NCBI GenBank assembly: GCA_900314975.1
Contig: OMXI01000015.1
Span: 1 to 59,577, forward strand
DNA: 59,577 nt
From: an uncultured Eubacteriales bacterium
GTDB lineage: Bacteria > Bacillota > Clostridia > Oscillospirales > Ruminococcaceae
Direction of reading: 5' to 3'
Shown: positions 42,174 to 51,855 of the stretch, piece by piece
Layout: each line of letters begins with the position of its first letter
Numbering within the stretch: position 1 is the first letter of the stretch
Notes under the pieces: model-generated
Databases searched by the model: none
What the model was told of the DNA's origin: nothing
What the model saw: only the letters and a program-made list of their open reading frames with translations
Made by a program: the position numbers and the translations under genes

Positions 42174-44948
42174 TTGAAAACGGCTCTGCTCAAAGATACC
42201 TTTCGCGAAGTAAAGCGTACAGCAGGAAGATTTCTTTCGCTGTTTGCCATAGTCGCGCTCGGCTGCGGATTTTTTGCTGGCATCAAAGCCACTATGCCCG
42301 ATATGGTCGATTCGGCAAACGACTACTTTGAAGAAAATCGCCTTATGGACTATAAAATGATGTCCACCGTAGGCGTGCGCTCGCAGGACGTTGAGGAGGT
42401 CAAGAAAGCCGACAATATCGAGGGTGCCTGTGCAGCCTATTCAAAGGAGGTTTTCTACTACTACAATAAGCAGAACTACGTGCTTAAAGCCATATCCTAC
42501 AGCGAGACTGACGATAAAAGCCAAAACAAACTCAATAAGCCCGTGCTTATTGAGGGCAGATACCCCAAAGAACCGGGTGAATGCCTTGTTGAGAAAAAGA
42601 TAACCGCGCCCGATAGCTTTAAGATAGGCAGCACGCTTGCTTTTACCGATACCGACGATACAAAGCAGCTTACCGATTCTCTCAACCACAGTGAGTATAA
42701 GATAGTGGGCATATGTGTTTCGCCGCTTTATATCGGCTATAAGCGCGATGTAACCAAAGCGGGCAACGGCTCGATAACCTGCAATTTCTACCTGCCCGAA
42801 AGCGAGTTCAAGGCGGGGTACTACACCGAGCTTTATGTGCGCTTTAAAGGAGTTCACGAGCTTGACCAGTTCAGCGACGAATATAAGCACAAGATACAGG
42901 ATATAAAGCAGGAGGCTTACGAGCGCTTTCAGAAAAGCGTTACCGCGCGGTATGACAAAGAGCTTTCGCAGGCAAAGCGCGAGCTTGATTTCGCCAAAAA
43001 GCAGGTGAGCAATTACAGCCTGCTTTTGCAGATGAACAAGAGCGAGCTTGAGAGCTTTGACAAGCAGCTTATCGCGCAGGAGAAAGAAATAAAAAAGGAA
43101 AACTCTATCTTTACAGACTTGGAGCTTGAAAAGACGGCGGCGCAGCGAAAGCTGGTCGCAGGGCTTATCGCAGATAAAACAAGCGGCAAAACAGATACCG
43201 CGGACGAGCTTTCAAAGCAGATAGAGCAGTACCGCACGCAGATACAAAAAGGCGAGCAGACGCTTTCCGAGCTGCCCGAGCTTAAATTCTACGGCTTTGA
43301 CCGCTTTGAAGCAAGCTCTGACTACGCATCATACTGCGGTGATGCGAACAAGATAGACTCTATCTCCAAGGTCTTTCCCGTGTTCTTTATCCTTATTGCC
43401 TGCCTTGTCTGCCTTACCACAATGACGCGAATGGTCGACGAACACCGCATAACCATAGGCACCTATAAGGCGCTTGGCTATAGCCCTGCGCGCATAGCCT
43501 CAAAGTATCTGTTCTACGGCGCGGCAGCGGCAGTGCTGGGAAGCTTAATAGGTACGCTGATAGGCTTACAGGTCTTTCCGCGGATAATTTATAGCTGCTA
43601 TAAGATACTTTACAATATCCCCGATATAGATACGCCTTTCAAGCTGTGGTATATGCTTGGCTGCTGTATCGTTGCGGTGGTGTGCATATGCGGTGCGGTG
43701 CTTTATTCGTGCATAAGAGCGCTCAAAGCGCAGCCCTCACAGCTTATGCGCCCAAAGGCTCCGCAAAGCGGCAGGAGAGTGCTGCTTGAAAGGATAGACT
43801 TTGTGTGGAAACGCCTGTCGTTTTTGAGCAAGGTCACAGTGCGCAACCTTTTGCGCTACAAGAAAAGATTCTTTATGACGATAGTGGGTGTCGCAGGCTG
43901 TACTGCGCTTATCATCACGGGCTTTGGCTTAAAGCACTCTATCTCCGCGATAGTCACCAAGCAGTTCGGCGAGGTGCTTTTGTATGACGGAACGCTCGTG
44001 CTGAACAATCAGAGCTTTACCCGCGCCCAGCTTGAGGATAAGCTGTCAAGCCTTTCGCAGATAAAGGAGTACTCCTTCACCTACATCGCCGAGGGCGAAA
44101 CGACAAAGGGTGAAGATACTGCAACAGCGTCGGTTTTTGTCGTTGATACCCCCGATAAGATACACAACTATTTAAGCCTTAATTCAGCCGACGGCAGCGG
44201 CAGGCTCTCGCTTGAAAAAGGCAAGTGCATCATCACCAAAAAGATGTCAATGCTGCTGAAGATAAAAACGGGCGATAAGATAGAGTATCAGCTTGACAAG
44301 GAAAAGTCCGTCACGCTCACCATAAGCGGCATAGCCGAAAACTACGCTATGCACTACATCTATATCGACCCGCAGACGTTTGAGGACCTCTACGGCAGGC
44401 AGCCCGATTACAACACCGTGTGCTTTAACTTTAAAGACGGCGCGGACGAGGGTGCTTTCAAAAACGAGGTCACTGCCTGCAAGGAGTTTTACGGCGTTTC
44501 GCTTATGAGCGAATCGGGTAAGGATTTTCTCACCTCGCTTGACAGCCTTGATGCAGTCGTTATATTGCTGATAGTCTGCGCGGGACTGCTTGCGATAGTC
44601 GTGCTTTACAACCTTGCAAACATCAACATCACCGAGCGTGTGCGCGAGATAGCGACGATAAAAGTCCTCGGCTTTTATGATATCGAAACATCGGCATACA
44701 TCTACCGCGAGAACATCATCACCGCGATACTCGGCATTTTTATCGGCGCGTTTGTGGGTATCATACTGCACCGCTTTGTAGTTATAACAGCAGAGGTAGA
44801 TATAGTGCTGTTTGACCGCAGCCTTGTGTGGTGGGCGTTCCTGCTTGGCGCGGCTTTTACTGCGGTGTTCACGATAATCGTTAACTTTGTGCTGCATTTC
44901 AAGCTCAAAAAGATAGATATGGTCGAGTCGATGAAATCTGTAGAATAG
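42174..44948 (+). CDS. FtsX-family ABC permease without a neighbouring ATPase
   Basis: 924 aa. N-terminal hydrophobic helix at about 17-40, extracytoplasmic domain with a coiled coil at about 245-335 (KRELDFAKKQVSNYSLLLQMNK and following), FtsX block 1 (about 405-525, TMTRMVDEHRITIGTYKALGYSP), a long linker, a helix at about 565, a second outer domain, and FtsX block 2 (about 790-915, VREIATIKVLGFYDIE). Layout is like YknZ/BceB-scale Firmicute permeases that act with an MJ0796-type ATPase, yet no ATPase gene lies next to it. TTG start at 42174 with AAGGGG upstream. Confidence 0.88.
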   Translation: MKTALLKDTFREVKRTAGRFLSLFAIVALGCGFFAGIKATMPDMVDSANDYFEENRLMDYKMMSTVGVRSQDVEEVKKADNIEGACAAYSKEVFYYYNKQNYVLKAISYSETDDKSQNKLNKPVLIEGRYPKEPGECLVEKKITAPDSFKIGSTLAFTDTDDTKQLTDSLNHSEYKIVGICVSPLYIGYKRDVTKAGNGSITCNFYLPESEFKAGYYTELYVRFKGVHELDQFSDEYKHKIQDIKQEAYERFQKSVTARYDKELSQAKRELDFAKKQVSNYSLLLQMNKSELESFDKQLIAQEKEIKKENSIFTDLELEKTAAQRKLVAGLIADKTSGKTDTADELSKQIEQYRTQIQKGEQTLSELPELKFYGFDRFEASSDYASYCGDANKIDSISKVFPVFFILIACLVCLTTMTRMVDEHRITIGTYKALGYSPARIASKYLFYGAAAAVLGSLIGTLIGLQVFPRIIYSCYKILYNIPDIDTPFKLWYMLGCCIVAVVCICGAVLYSCIRALKAQPSQLMRPKAPQSGRRVLLERIDFVWKRLSFLSKVTVRNLLRYKKRFFMTIVGVAGCTALIITGFGLKHSISAIVTKQFGEVLLYDGTLVLNNQSFTRAQLEDKLSSLSQIKEYSFTYIAEGETTKGEDTATASVFVVDTPDKIHNYLSLNSADGSGRLSLEKGKCIITKKMSMLLKIKTGDKIEYQLDKEKSVTLTISGIAENYAMHYIYIDPQTFEDLYGRQPDYNTVCFNFKDGADEGAFKNEVTACKEFYGVSLMSESGKDFLTSLDSLDAVVILLIVCAGLLAIVVLYNLANINITERVREIATIKVLGFYDIETSAYIYRENIITAILGIFIGAFVGIILHRFVVITAEVDIVLFDRSLVWWAFLLGAAFTAVFTIIVNFVLHFKLKKIDMVESMKSVE

Positions 44949-44961
44949 GGGTGCTTAGAAC

Positions 44962-45363
44962 TTGTTTTATGAAATAGCGGATAATCTTACAACGATAATT
45001 TTCGTTTTGTTGGTTGCATTGCTTGTTTTTATTTGGATAAAATTTATTGTCTCGAGATGGGGAAGGGAAACGAAAAATGAAACGGAAACGAAAGCCCAGG
45101 CTAAGATACTGTTTAAGAGTATAGACGAACATGAGGGGACAAGGTATCCTGACCTGACCACTTATCATGTAACAAATTATTATATCGACTGCCTTATATA
45201 CGGCGTGAAAAAGACGTTCCTTTGCAGTGAGTATATGTACAACTTTGTACAAAAGGGCGAGACCTATGATGTCGTATACACATCAAATCATATAGAGCTG
45301 GACAGAAAATATTATCCCGAAAATTTTGATGATTATTTTGATGATCTTGACGGTGAAGAATAA
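44962..45363 (+). CDS. Single-helix membrane protein of unknown function
   Basis: 133 aa, not recognised. One N-terminal helix (about 10-30), then a basic segment and a cytoplasmic or outer beta-rich domain with YPDLTTYHVTNYYIDCLIYGVKKTFLC and YDVVYTSNHIELDRKYY, and an acidic DDYFDDLDGEE tail. Start TTG at 44962 after AGGGGTG, 13 nt behind the permease, so a co-transcribed accessory subunit is conceivable but not shown. Confidence 0.6.
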   Translation: MFYEIADNLTTIIFVLLVALLVFIWIKFIVSRWGRETKNETETKAQAKILFKSIDEHEGTRYPDLTTYHVTNYYIDCLIYGVKKTFLCSEYMYNFVQKGETYDVVYTSNHIELDRKYYPENFDDYFDDLDGEE

Positions 45364-45396
45364 GGTCAATATTTTTTTACAGAAAGAAGGATATAT

Positions 45397-45612
45397 ATGA
45401 ACGAATTTGAAAACGCATTTGAGCACAACGAAGAGGAAGAATGCTGCTGCGGTAAGGCGTGGAAAACCATCGCGTTTATTCTTATCGGCGTGGTGCTTGG
45501 CATAATCATCTCGCCTGTGAAAAACGGTATTGTTATCGGCAATAACAATGTCATCAAAAACGGCAGGAAGAAAAAGAAGAATAAGAAGAAAAATAAATGT
45601 GAGGAGAATTAA
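45397..45612 (+). CDS. Small membrane protein with CCC motif and lysine-rich tail
   Basis: 71 aa, no known family. Acidic N-terminus (NEEEE), CCCG at about 16-19, a hydrophobic helix at 25-40, then a Lys/Asn-rich end (KKKKNKKKNK). The charge layout suggests a single span with the basic tail inside. RBS AAGAAGG, ATG 45397, 3 nt before ychF, so it is translated with that gene. Confidence 0.6.
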   Translation: MNEFENAFEHNEEEECCCGKAWKTIAFILIGVVLGIIISPVKNGIVIGNNNVIKNGRKKKKNKKKNKCEEN

Positions 45613-45615
45613 CTT

Positions 45616-46710
45616 ATGAAACTTGGTATGGTAGGACTTCCAAACGTCGGCAAATCGACACTGTTCAATGCGCTGACCAATGCAGGTGCAGAGTCTGCGA
45701 ACTATCCTTTCTGCACGATCGAGAAAAACGTCGGCGTTGTAAGCGTTCCCGACGAGCGACTTGACAAGCTCGCCGAGATGTATCACCCCGTAAAGTTCAC
45801 GCCCGCAACGCTGGAGTTCGTTGACATCGCAGGACTTGTAAAGGGCGCGTCAAAGGGCGAGGGACTGGGCAATAAGTTCCTTGCGGATATCCGCGAGGTA
45901 GATGCGATAGTTCACGTTGTAAGGTGCTTTGAGGACGACAATATCGTTCACGTTGACGGCTCGGTAAACCCTGCAAGAGATATCGAAACTATCGACCTTG
46001 AGCTTGTATTTTCCGACATCGAGATCATCGAGAGAAAGCTTGACAGGACAAAGAAGGCGATGAAAGGCGACAAGTCGCTTGCCGAGGTCGTGGATTTTCT
46101 TGAAAAGCTAAAAGCGCATCTTGAGGAGGGCAAAGCCGCAAGAGCATTTCAGATGACCGACGAGGAGAGAGCAATGCTTGCCGACACTCCGCTGCTGTCG
46201 CTTAAGCCTGTTATCTATGCCGCTAATTTAAGTGAGGACGATTTCAGAAACAATATCGACACCAACGAGAATTACAAGACGGTTCGCACTATCGCCGAGA
46301 ACGAAGGCTCTGCCGTGTTCCCGATATGCGCGCAGATAGAGGCGGAAATATCCGATATGGACGACGAGGACAAGGCGATGTTCCTTTCCGACCTCGGACT
46401 TGAAACGTCGGGACTTGACCGTATCATCAAGCAGGGCTATGCGCTGCTCGGACTGATTTCCTATCTCACCGCAGGCGAGCCCGAGGTGCGTGCGTGGACT
46501 ATCAAGAAAGGCACCAAAGCACCGCAGGCGGCAGGCAAGATACATACCGATTTTGAAAAGGGCTTTATCAGAGCCGAGGTCGTTTCCTTTGACGACCTTA
46601 TGGCGTGCGGAAATATGGTTACTGCAAAGGAAAAAGGTCTTGTACGCCTTGAGGGCAAGGATTATGTAATGCAGGACGGCGATATTGTCCTGTTCCGTTT
46701 TAACGTCTGA
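45616..46710 (+). CDS. ychF: Redox-regulated GTPase/ATPase YchF (Obg family)
   Basis: 364 aa, the usual length. G1 GLPNVGKST at about 6-14, [12 protein letters not shown] (switch region), G3 [17 protein letters not shown], coiled-coil insertion (about 130-200), and the C-terminal TGS domain ([29 protein letters not shown]). Ribosome-associated; prefers ATP. RBS GAGGAG, ATG 45616. Confidence 0.97.
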   Translation: MKLGMVGLPNVGKSTLFNALTNAGAESANYPFCTIEKNVGVVSVPDERLDKLAEMYHPVKFTPATLEFVDIAGLVKGASKGEGLGNKFLADIREVDAIVHVVRCFEDDNIVHVDGSVNPARDIETIDLELVFSDIEIIERKLDRTKKAMKGDKSLAEVVDFLEKLKAHLEEGKAARAFQMTDEERAMLADTPLLSLKPVIYAANLSEDDFRNNIDTNENYKTVRTIAENEGSAVFPICAQIEAEISDMDDEDKAMFLSDLGLETSGLDRIIKQGYALLGLISYLTAGEPEVRAWTIKKGTKAPQAAGKIHTDFEKGFIRAEVVSFDDLMACGNMVTAKEKGLVRLEGKDYVMQDGDIVLFRFNV

Positions 46711-46730
46711 AAAAACTTATAATATGCAAA

Positions 46731-46766
46731 AAAACAAGGCGCTCGTTTTTGAGTGCCTTGTTTTTG
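46731..46766. terminator. Bidirectional terminator between ychF and the repeat protein
   Basis: Fourteen-base arms AAAACAAGGCGCTC (46731-46744) and GAGTGCCTTGTTTT (46751-46764), one G-U, with T-rich sequence on both strands. Confidence 0.92.
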
Positions 46767-46792
46767 TATAGAAATGAAAAATAGGGGAGAGA

Positions 46793-49438
46793 TTATTTTT
46801 CTTTCGTGCTTGTTATAGCCTCGGTCTCGAAAATGAACTTGACCTCGCCCTGTGTTCCGTCTGCGATACCCGAGAAGTTGTTGTATTCGCCCGATGCGTT
46901 TGTGACTGCCGACAGCTTGTCGAAAAGCTCCTTAACGTCCTTGCTGTAAACGCTCATTATCTTGTCGACAGCTTCCTCTTTGAACTTTTTCATACCCTCC
47001 TCAAGCTGCTTTGCGCCGTCGTCAAGCTGTTTAACGCCGTCTGCGAGTTTACCGCTTGAATCCTTTAGTGTGCCTATTCCGTTATGAAGCTCTGTGCTGC
47101 CTGCGTAAAGCTTTTCAGTGCCTGCATAAAGCTCTTTCATCTTTTCTGCAAACAGCTGTGCACCGCTCTTAAGCTGCGCTGTACCGCCCAGCAGCTTTGC
47201 TGTGCCGCCCGAAAGCTGTAAAGCACCGTCGGAAAGCTGCGAAAGACCGCCCGAAAGCTGTGCCATACCGCTGTTAAGCTCGTTTGCACCGTTTGAAAGC
47301 TGTGAAAGTCCGCCTGTAAGCTGCGAAACTCCGTCAAGTGCCGAATTTACACCTGTCGAAAGCTGACCTGCACCTGTGTTCAGGTCTTTAAGACCTGCGG
47401 TCAGAGCCTGCGACCCTGCGAGTATGCCTGTATCCTTTTGTGTAAAGCTGCCGTTAAGCGTTGCAAGACCGCCGCCAAGCTGGTCAGCGCCCGCCTTAAC
47501 GCTTGTCATAAGAGTGTTCGCGCCTGTGGAGAGGTCAGCCGCACCTGTGCTCAGGCTCTGCGCACCTGTTGAAAGTGCGCCGACTGATGTCTTTATCACA
47601 GTAGCGCCGCCCTGCAACGAGTTTACACCGTCTTTTATAGTCGGATTGCTTGCATCTGTGCCTGTTTTGAGTCCTGCGAGTATCTTTTTCTGCCCTTCTA
47701 CCGTCTGCGTAAGTGTGGTGATAGAAACAGTTAGTGTCTGTATCTGTGCAGGGTCGGTGGAGTTGTTCTTCATCTGTGTCAGCGCAGTAATTACCTGCTC
47801 GTTAGCCGAGATAGTCGCTTCAAGGTTTGCCGCAGCTGTATCAACGCCCTGATTAAGCTTTTCTACCTGCGTCGGCAGATTAGCTACCTGCGTGTTCATC
47901 TGTGCAAGAACTGTGTTGAGCTGCTGTGCGCCCGCAGCTACCGCAGCAGCACCGTTTGCAAGTGTGCCTTCCTTTGTTTTGTCAAGCTGCTGTGTCATAT
48001 TGTCGGAAAGCTGCTTTGCACCGCCCTGAAGCTGTGCAACTCCCTGCTGTGCCTGTGAAAGACCTTCCGTCAGCTTTGAAGAGCCTGCATAGAGCTTTGA
48101 CGAACCGTCTGCGAGCTTTGCAGCGCCGTCTTTAAGCTGTGCCGCACCGCTTGTAAGTGCAGGCAGCTTTTCGTTTATCTGCTTGAAACCGCCGACAAGT
48201 GCGCCTGTTCCCTGTGCAAGCTGCTGCGAACCGCGGTATGCCTCGCCAAGCTTTGTAGCCAGCGTTCCGGCGCCTGTGTTAAGTGTCGGTATGCCCTGTG
48301 CAAGCTGGTCTATCGAGCTGCTAAGTGTTGCCGCACCCTCTGAAAGCTGTTTAGCACCGTCGTTTGCGCTCTTCAGACCGTCGTCAAGCGTGCCTGAACC
48401 TGTGTACAGCTTGTTTACACCGTCTGTCAGCTGCGGTATCGAGCCGTTAAGCTCTGATGTGCCGCTGTGCAGCTTCTGTGCGCCTTCTGCAAGCTGCTTT
48501 GCACCGTCAGCAGCCTCGTTCAGCTTTTTCTCTACCTCGTTTACAAGGTCATCTGTGTTGATGTCGATTTTAGAAAGCAGATTGCTTGTTGCAAGTGTAA
48601 GTACTGTCGGCATCTCAAAGTTCTTGACATCGGCAGTTATCTCGATATATTCAGGTATTTCAAGTCCTGCATCGTCTATCTTCTTTGAAGCGTTCGGCGC
48701 ATTATTTTTAAGGTCTTCCTTGATTTTGTCAGCATCGATGCTCTCTTTAAGACCAGGCATAGCCACGCCGACAAATATCTGCTTGTTTCCGTCGGAGATT
48801 ATCTTGCCGTTTGTGATAGAAACGTTTGAGAAAACCTCACCGTCAAGTATTGAGCCTGTGGTCATAACGAACGGCAGCTTGACCTTCTTTTCCTTCCCGC
48901 TGACTTTTACGGTCTGTTCGGTCTTGTTTATAAAATCGTATCTTATTGTGACCTTGCCGCTTTTGCCTGCAAGCTCCTGTGCTTTTATTTCTTTGCCGTC
49001 AAGCTTGTATGTTACCTTCATCTCAACGGGGAGGTCACCGCTGTAATTGCCTTTGTAATAGATGTCTCCGCCCTCTGTTTTCCAGGTAAGCTCGTTGCCC
49101 GAGCGCTCAAAGCCCTCGTCTGTCTTTGTATTTTCAATATCCGAAAGCTTTGAAACGTCTTTTAGCTCTTTAAGTCCCTGCGGGTTTTTAAGCCAGTCGC
49201 TGACAATGACCTTGTCCTTGTTTCCGTCAGCCTTTGTCATAACGTAAACAGTTTCTTCCTTGTAGGTCTTGCCGTTCGGGTCGCTTGTATTTTTGGTATC
49301 TTCCTTGACCTGCGTGCTTGCAGGCTCGGATTTCTTGTCATCCTCTTTCTTATCATTTGCAAGAGCGTACATACCCGTGCAGCCTGCGGATAAAAGAACA
49401 GCCAAAGCTCCTGCGATAACCTTTGTATATGTTTTCAT
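46793..49438 (-). CDS. Secreted coiled-coil repeat protein paired with MMPL exporter (YhgE/Pip-repeat-like)
   Basis: 881 aa. N-terminal signal (MKTYTKVIAGALAVLLSAGC, possible weak lipobox). An N-terminal beta region covers about 30-300. From about residue 305 to 820 there are dozens of short repeats with the core G-A-x-x-L-x-x-G (QLSGGLSQLSDGA, KLYAGSSKLTEG), as in YhgE/Pip and the extracytoplasmic insert of some RND proteins; they should form a long left-handed coiled structure. No C-terminal membrane segment is seen. ATG 49438 follows AAGGGAG; a GTG at 49456 is inside that RBS. Encoded 18 nt after the MMPL transporter, so probably its extracytoplasmic partner. Confidence 0.83.
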   Translation of the reverse strand: MKTYTKVIAGALAVLLSAGCTGMYALANDKKEDDKKSEPASTQVKEDTKNTSDPNGKTYKEETVYVMTKADGNKDKVIVSDWLKNPQGLKELKDVSKLSDIENTKTDEGFERSGNELTWKTEGGDIYYKGNYSGDLPVEMKVTYKLDGKEIKAQELAGKSGKVTIRYDFINKTEQTVKVSGKEKKVKLPFVMTTGSILDGEVFSNVSITNGKIISDGNKQIFVGVAMPGLKESIDADKIKEDLKNNAPNASKKIDDAGLEIPEYIEITADVKNFEMPTVLTLATSNLLSKIDINTDDLVNEVEKKLNEAADGAKQLAEGAQKLHSGTSELNGSIPQLTDGVNKLYTGSGTLDDGLKSANDGAKQLSEGAATLSSSIDQLAQGIPTLNTGAGTLATKLGEAYRGSQQLAQGTGALVGGFKQINEKLPALTSGAAQLKDGAAKLADGSSKLYAGSSKLTEGLSQAQQGVAQLQGGAKQLSDNMTQQLDKTKEGTLANGAAAVAAGAQQLNTVLAQMNTQVANLPTQVEKLNQGVDTAAANLEATISANEQVITALTQMKNNSTDPAQIQTLTVSITTLTQTVEGQKKILAGLKTGTDASNPTIKDGVNSLQGGATVIKTSVGALSTGAQSLSTGAADLSTGANTLMTSVKAGADQLGGGLATLNGSFTQKDTGILAGSQALTAGLKDLNTGAGQLSTGVNSALDGVSQLTGGLSQLSNGANELNSGMAQLSGGLSQLSDGALQLSGGTAKLLGGTAQLKSGAQLFAEKMKELYAGTEKLYAGSTELHNGIGTLKDSSGKLADGVKQLDDGAKQLEEGMKKFKEEAVDKIMSVYSKDVKELFDKLSAVTNASGEYNNFSGIADGTQGEVKFIFETEAITSTKEK

Positions 49439-49456
49439 GTTAGTGTCTCCCTTCAC

Positions 49457-51571
49457 TTACTTTATTGCGGGCATCTGAACGCCGCGCTGCGAATTTGTGT
49501 TTGTTTTAGCGTTTTTCATACCGAATGTCGAGCGTATAATTATCGGGTCAAACAGCATCAGCATTGACGGAAGCATAAATATTACCGTGAACATACTGAT
49601 TATTGCGCCTCTTGAAAGCAGGTTGCAAAGCTGTGATATCATATCGACCTTGGAGAAAATTCCTACGCCGAACGTTGCGGCGAAAAATCCCAGTGCCGAA
49701 ACGATTATAGACTTGATAGATGTTGAAAGTGCGATAGTTACTGCTTCGGTCTTGTCGTGTCCAGATATTCTTTCGCTCTTGTATCTTGTCGACATCAGTA
49801 TCGCGTAGTCAACGGTTGCACCAAGCTGGATAGTACCGATTACGATAGATGCGATGAACGGGATAGTCGTGTGCAGATAGCAGGTAAGTCCCATATTTAC
49901 AAATATCGCGAACTCGATTACCGATACAAGTATTATCGGCAGCGAGAAGCTTTGCAGTACAAAGAATATGATAAGGAATATCGCAAGTATCGAAACCGCA
50001 CTTACCACCTTGAAGTCTCTGTCTGTTATCGTGATAAGGTCCTTTGTGCAGGGCGCTTCACCTATCAGCATACCCTTTTTGTCGTACTTTTCAAGTATAC
50101 CCTGTAATGTATCTATCTGTGCGTTTACCTCGTCTGATGCGGTCTTGTATTCCGAACCGATAAGCACCATCTGCCAGTTCTTTGATTTAAGCACCTCGGT
50201 CAGAGTGTCGGGTACTGCCTCTTTTGGAATGTTTGGACCGATAAGCGAATTGAGTCCGAGCGAGAACTTTACTCCGTCGACCTTGTTCATCTCTTTAAGC
50301 ATATTGTTCATGTTCTTTGAGCTTAAATCAGCATCGCACATAAGAATGTGTGTCGTTGACATATGGAACTCTTCCTCAAGCTTTGTGTTAGCAATAATAC
50401 TGTCAAGGTCTTTTGGAAGGGTAGCCGTCAGGTCGTAGTAAACGCTTGTGTGTGTGTATCCGTAAAGCGCTGGGATAAGAATTACCAGAAACGCTGTTAT
50501 GCACACCGCACGGTGCTTGATGATGAACTTTGAAAGCTTATCAAGACTTGGAATAAGGTCGCGGTGCATAGTCTTTGTCAGCGCCTTGTCGAAAACAAGA
50601 ATCATTGACGGCAGAACAGTTACGCAGGCAATAACACCGATAACTACGCCCTTTGCCATAACGATACCCATGTCAAGTCCGAGCTTGTATGACATAAAGC
50701 AAAGTGCAAGGAATCCCGCAACTGTCGTTATCGAGCTGCCGACAACAGAGCTTACAGTCTTTGATATAGCAACCGCCATAGCTTCCTTGTTGTCATTCGG
50801 ATGTTCCTTCTGCTGTTCCTTGTAGCTGTGCCACAGGAAGATAGAGTAGTCGATTGTTACACCAAGCTGCAGAACCGCTGTCAGCGCCTGTGTGATGAAC
50901 GATATCTCTCCCAGGAAAATATTTGAGCCGAGGTTGTAAAGCACCGCCATACCCACGCTTAACATAAAGAACACAGGAATAAGGAACGAATCCATTGTCA
51001 GCGCAAGCACAAGGCTTGTAAGGCAGACTGCAATTATAACGTAGCCCGTTGTTTCGTTGACTGTCAGGCCTTTTATGTCATTTATCGCTGCGGTCATACC
51101 TGCTACAAAGCATTGGCTTCCAGCGATCTTCTTGACCTCGTTAAGAGCCTCAAGGCTTCCGTCTGCCGCCGATGTCTCGTCAAAGAACACCGCCATAAGC
51201 GTTGCCTTGTCAGAGTTGAAGAAGTCATACAGCTTTTTGGGAAGAACCTCTTTTGGAAGATTAATGTCTGCGAGCGAATCGTACCATATTACATCGCAAA
51301 CGTGTTCTACCTGTGCAAACTTCTTTTCCAGCTTTTTGACATCCTTGTCCTGCATACCGTCTATCATAACGAATGCAAAGCCGCCCTTGCCGAATTCATC
51401 AAGCATGATGTCCTGACCTTTCATAGTGTCAAGGTCACCGGGCAGGTAGGAGAGGATATCGTAGTTTATCCTCGTGCCAAGCATTCCTATAAGGGACGGT
51501 ACAAGCAGTGCGAAGCTCAGGATCAGAATAATGAATCTGCCTTTGACGACTGCCTTGCCGAATTTGTACAT
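49457..51571 (-). CDS. MMPL/RND-family exporter
   Basis: 704 aa with two RND halves. Each has one N-terminal helix (about 11-31 and 352-372), an outer domain and a five-helix bundle (about 165-330 and 525-690) with the MMPL motif GVTIDYSIFLWHSY and GATVDYAILMSTRY, whose aspartates couple to protons. It exports lipids, peptides or drugs. RBS AAGGGG, ATG 51571. It is the first gene after operator-rich DNA and is divergently transcribed from the TetR gene. Confidence 0.9.
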   Translation of the reverse strand: MYKFGKAVVKGRFIILILSFALLVPSLIGMLGTRINYDILSYLPGDLDTMKGQDIMLDEFGKGGFAFVMIDGMQDKDVKKLEKKFAQVEHVCDVIWYDSLADINLPKEVLPKKLYDFFNSDKATLMAVFFDETSAADGSLEALNEVKKIAGSQCFVAGMTAAINDIKGLTVNETTGYVIIAVCLTSLVLALTMDSFLIPVFFMLSVGMAVLYNLGSNIFLGEISFITQALTAVLQLGVTIDYSIFLWHSYKEQQKEHPNDNKEAMAVAISKTVSSVVGSSITTVAGFLALCFMSYKLGLDMGIVMAKGVVIGVIACVTVLPSMILVFDKALTKTMHRDLIPSLDKLSKFIIKHRAVCITAFLVILIPALYGYTHTSVYYDLTATLPKDLDSIIANTKLEEEFHMSTTHILMCDADLSSKNMNNMLKEMNKVDGVKFSLGLNSLIGPNIPKEAVPDTLTEVLKSKNWQMVLIGSEYKTASDEVNAQIDTLQGILEKYDKKGMLIGEAPCTKDLITITDRDFKVVSAVSILAIFLIIFFVLQSFSLPIILVSVIEFAIFVNMGLTCYLHTTIPFIASIVIGTIQLGATVDYAILMSTRYKSERISGHDKTEAVTIALSTSIKSIIVSALGFFAATFGVGIFSKVDMISQLCNLLSRGAIISMFTVIFMLPSMLMLFDPIIIRSTFGMKNAKTNTNSQRGVQMPAIK

Positions 51572-51621
51572 TTATACATTACCCCTTTCAAATGACCGTC
51601 TTTATTTACTTTTATCAATTA

Positions 51622-51766
51622 TGACCGACAGTCATTTTATTTATCGTACCTATTGTATCACAAAAATGACCGATAGTCAATATCTGTTCGCAACAAAATT
51701 GACCATTGGTCATATTTTTGTATACATTGACAATTGACTTGCTATTGCCAAACTGACTATTGGTCA
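51622..51766. promoter_or_regulatory. Four 13-bp TetR-type palindromic operators
   Basis: Near-identical sites: TGACCGACAGTCA 51622-51634, TGACCGATAGTCA 51667-51679, TGACCATTGGTCA 51700-51712 and TGACTATTGGTCA 51754-51766 (consensus TGACYRNNRGTCA). Sites 1 and 2 flank or overlap the exporter promoter; site 4 lies just upstream of the TetR promoter. A half site TGACCGTC is near 51590. Confidence 0.9.
51652..51680 (-). promoter_or_regulatory. Promoter of the MMPL exporter operon
   Basis: On the minus strand TTGACT (51680-51675), 17-nt spacer, TACAAT (51657-51652). The -35 box is inside operator 2 and operator 1 lies just after the start site, so repressor binding would block transcription. Confidence 0.8.
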
Positions 51767-51776
51767 TTTTTACTCC

Positions 51777-51805
51777 TTGACAAGCCAATTGTTAACGTTT
51801 ATAAT
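51777..51805 (+). promoter_or_regulatory. Promoter of the TetR gene
   Basis: Consensus TTGACA at 51777-51782, 17-nt spacer, TATAAT at 51800-51805; operator 4 ends 10 bp upstream of the -35 box, so autoregulation is plausible. Confidence 0.85.
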
Positions 51806-51855
51806 TGATTTAACATCAAAACTGCGGCACTTTTCCGCACAAGGAGTTGAAAAAA

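Noticed and set aside
46793-49438. Phage tape-measure protein as identity for the large repeat protein
   Set aside because: It has a signal peptide, is paired with an MMPL exporter and a TetR gene, and no phage genes are near.
47376-49478. Several plus-strand open frames of 60-290 codons opposite the repeat protein
   Set aside because: Shadows of the 881-aa coding gene on the minus strand; the latter has RBS, signal peptide and a regular repeat pattern.
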